Part shown: positions 62,351 to 64,000 of the stretch, in pieces | Layout of the letters: every line of letters begins with the position of its first letter | Position numbering within the stretch: the first letter of the stretch is position 1 | DNA from: Herbaspirillum sp. Sphag64 | GTDB lineage: Bacteria; Pseudomonadota; Gammaproteobacteria; Burkholderiales; Burkholderiaceae_D | Direction of reading: 5' to 3' | DNA length: 64,000 nucleotides | Assembly (NCBI RefSeq): GCF_014192645.1 | Contig: NZ_JACHYE010000001.1 | Coordinates: 254,350-318,349 of the forward strand | Notes under the pieces: generated by a model | Databases searched by the model: none | Told to the model about the DNA's origin: nothing | The model's input: only the letters and a program-made list of their open reading frames with translations | Program-made: the position numbers and the translations under genes

Positions 62351-63562
62351 GTGAATCCACTACTCGATAAGCTGCACCCCTATCCCTTTGAAAAGCTCAA
62401 GGCGCTTTTCGCTGACGTCACGCCCAACCCTGCCTATCGTCCTATTAGCTTGGGCATTGGCGAACCCAAACATCCGACCCCTGAATTCATCAAACAAGCG
62501 CTCAGCGACAATCTCGGCGGTCTCGCCAGCTATCCCAGCACCATTGGTGCGGAACCACTGCGCGCCGCGATTGCGGGCTGGCTGGAGCGCCGTTATAGCC
62601 TGCCAAAGATCGATCCAGCAACGCAGATTCTGCCAGTCAATGGCTCGCGCGAGGCACTGTTTGCATTGACACAGACGGTCATTGATCCAGCGCAGCACGA
62701 TGCGCTGGTAATTTGCCCGAATCCGTTCTATCAGATTTATGAGGGTGCCGCGTATTTGTCAGGAGCACAGCCTTATTTTGTCAATTCCGATCCGGCACGC
62801 AACTTTGCGCCTGATTACGACAGTGTTTCGCAAGACATCTGGGCCCGCGTCAAACTGCTGTTTGTATGCTCCCCTGGCAATCCAACCGGCGCGGTACTGG
62901 GACTGGAGGAATGGAAAAAGCTGTTTGAACTGTCAGATCGCTACGGCTTCGTCATTGCCTCTGACGAATGCTATTCAGAAATCTATTTCAAGCAGGAAGC
63001 CCCATTAGGTGGACTGGAAGCCGCACATCGGCTGGGCCGCAGCGACTATCCGCGACTGATCGCCTTCTCCAGTCTTTCCAAGCGCTCCAATGTGCCGGGT
63101 ATGCGTTCCGGCTTTGTCGCTGGCGACGCTGCCATTCTGAAAAAATTCCTGCTGTACCGTACCTATCACGGCGGCGCCATGAGCCCGGCGATTCAGCAAG
63201 CGTCAATTGCTGCCTGGAATGATGAAACTCACGTCCAGGAAAACCGCGCCAAATACATCACCAAATTCCGCCAGGTGACCCCACTGCTACAGGAAGTACT
63301 GGATGTAGCACTGCCAGATGCGAGCTTTTATCTATGGGCCAAGGTCGATAAACTGGCAACCATCAGCGACACTGAGTATGCCAAGCGGCTGTATGCCGAA
63401 TATAATGTCACTGTGCTGCCGGGCAGCTATCTGGCACGTGAGGCCAATGGCATGAATCCGGGTCAGCAACGCATCCGCATGGCGCTGGTCGCCGAAGTCG
63501 CAGAATGCCTGGAGGCGGCGCAACGTATCGTCGCCTTTACGCGCTCGTTGGTAGCTACCTGA
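62351..63562 (+). CDS. dapC: Succinyldiaminopimelate transaminase
   Basis: PLP enzyme of the succinylase lysine/DAP pathway, transaminating N-succinyl-2-amino-6-ketopimelate. Class-I aminotransferase fold of 403 residues: [53 protein letters not shown], and Schiff-base K244 ([17 protein letters not shown]). The GTG at 62351 ([16 protein letters not shown]) is used because family members open there; a TTG at 62330 is possible. It is followed by dapD, 65 bases on. Confidence 0.95.
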   Translation: MNPLLDKLHPYPFEKLKALFADVTPNPAYRPISLGIGEPKHPTPEFIKQALSDNLGGLASYPSTIGAEPLRAAIAGWLERRYSLPKIDPATQILPVNGSREALFALTQTVIDPAQHDALVICPNPFYQIYEGAAYLSGAQPYFVNSDPARNFAPDYDSVSQDIWARVKLLFVCSPGNPTGAVLGLEEWKKLFELSDRYGFVIASDECYSEIYFKQEAPLGGLEAAHRLGRSDYPRLIAFSSLSKRSNVPGMRSGFVAGDAAILKKFLLYRTYHGGAMSPAIQQASIAAWNDETHVQENRAKYITKFRQVTPLLQEVLDVALPDASFYLWAKVDKLATISDTEYAKRLYAEYNVTVLPGSYLAREANGMNPGQQRIRMALVAEVAECLEAAQRIVAFTRSLVAT

Positions 63563-63627
63563 CGGTATCGGTATCGAGCCAGCACACTGTTTTCAATATT
63601 GCATTTCAACTTTACCTAGCAAACAAC

Positions 63628-64000
63628 ATGACGCAATCCATTCAGCAAATTATCGATCAAGCGTGGGAAGACCGCGCCAGCCTGTCGCCCAAGACTGCTC
63701 CGGCCGACATCCGCAATGCCGTCGCCGAAGTCATTGAAGGTCTCAACGCAGGCACTTTGCGCGTGGCTGACCGTCAAAGTGTAGGACAATGGCAGGTCAA
63801 TCAATGGGTCAAGAAGGCGATCCTGTTGTCGTTCCGTCTGGAAGACAACGTCCCGGTTTCGACGGGCATCCCTGGCTACCCGCAGTTCTATGACAAGGTG
63901 CCAACCAAATTTGCCAACTACACAGCCGAAGACTTCGCCAGGGGCGGCTTCCGTGTGGTTCCACCGGCGGTGGCGCGTCATGGCTCGTTCATCGGCAAAA
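63628..64000 (+). CDS. dapD: Tetrahydrodipicolinate N-succinyltransferase, N-terminal part
   Basis: Partial: 124 residues are visible and the gene runs off the right edge. [62 protein letters not shown] and [11 protein letters not shown]...[19 protein letters not shown] match the helical N-terminal domain and entry to the hexapeptide beta-helix of DapD. It catalyses the step before DapC, and the two genes are adjacent as a lysine/DAP operon. Confidence 0.95.
   Translation, partial: MTQSIQQIIDQAWEDRASLSPKTAPADIRNAVAEVIEGLNAGTLRVADRQSVGQWQVNQWVKKAILLSFRLEDNVPVSTGIPGYPQFYDKVPTKFANYTAEDFARGGFRVVPPAVARHGSFIGK

Overview
The window looks like a chromosomal segment of a betaproteobacterium (Burkholderiales, most likely Oxalobacteraceae, near Herminiimonas, Herbaspirillum or Undibacterium). 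The basis is the gene order rpsB-tsf-pyrH-frr-uppS-cdsA-dxr-rseP-bamA-skp-lpxD-fabZ-lpxA-lpxB-rnhB, the smc-zipA-ligA order, the protein sequences, and a moderate GC content with GC-rich third codon positions. No rRNA, tRNA, CRISPR array, insertion sequence or prophage was recognised. Species assignment is inference.

Layout. 1-1.9 kb: tRNA wobble-base genes (tadA, queD, queE) beside a partial LD-carboxypeptidase. 2.0-8.1 kb: accessory genes with two LysR regulators, a MarR/SnoaL pair, SDR enzymes and an AhpD-like protein. 8.2-12.8 kb: guaA, guaB, rnfH(ratB)-ratA and smpB. 13.3-15.4 kb: a CpxR/CpxA-like two-component system. 15.5-16.9 kb: SPFH/NfeD membrane pair. 17-20.6 kb: ppsA and its bifunctional regulator ppsR, divergent. 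20.6-36.9 kb: one long minus-strand stretch making RNA-modification, lipid A, outer-membrane assembly, isoprenoid/phospholipid and translation factors. 37.2-41.5 kb: map, glnD and an RluF-like pseudouridine synthase. 41.7-49.8 kb: a cyanophycin locus (DUF1854 protein, ABC exporter, and divergently two tandem cyanophycin synthetases). 49.8-51.3 kb: a small accessory patch with an unusual inverted-repeat leader, a small orphan protein and a toxin-antitoxin pair whose toxin gene carries an apparent 5-bp duplication. 51.3-62.1 kb: def, galU, ligA, zipA, smc and a chemoreceptor. 62.3-64 kb: dapC and the start of dapD (lysine/peptidoglycan precursor synthesis).

The most interesting part is the cyanophycin locus. 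The two tandem synthetases have complementary damage. The first (CphA') keeps an HxxEH motif in its N domain but lacks the C-terminal lobe and a key motif of its Mur-ligase domain. The second (CphA) has a complete Mur-ligase domain but has lost the second His of HxxEH. This suggests split labour between primer generation and polymerisation. Next to them is an ABC exporter with an unusual N-terminal PH-like region and zinc ribbon, coupled to a DUF1854 protein. Other points worth a second look are the triple TTGACAG/ACACAAGG module at 49.9-50.1 kb, the duplication-frameshifted toxin, and a near-perfect MarR operator lying between the -35 and -10 of its own operon.
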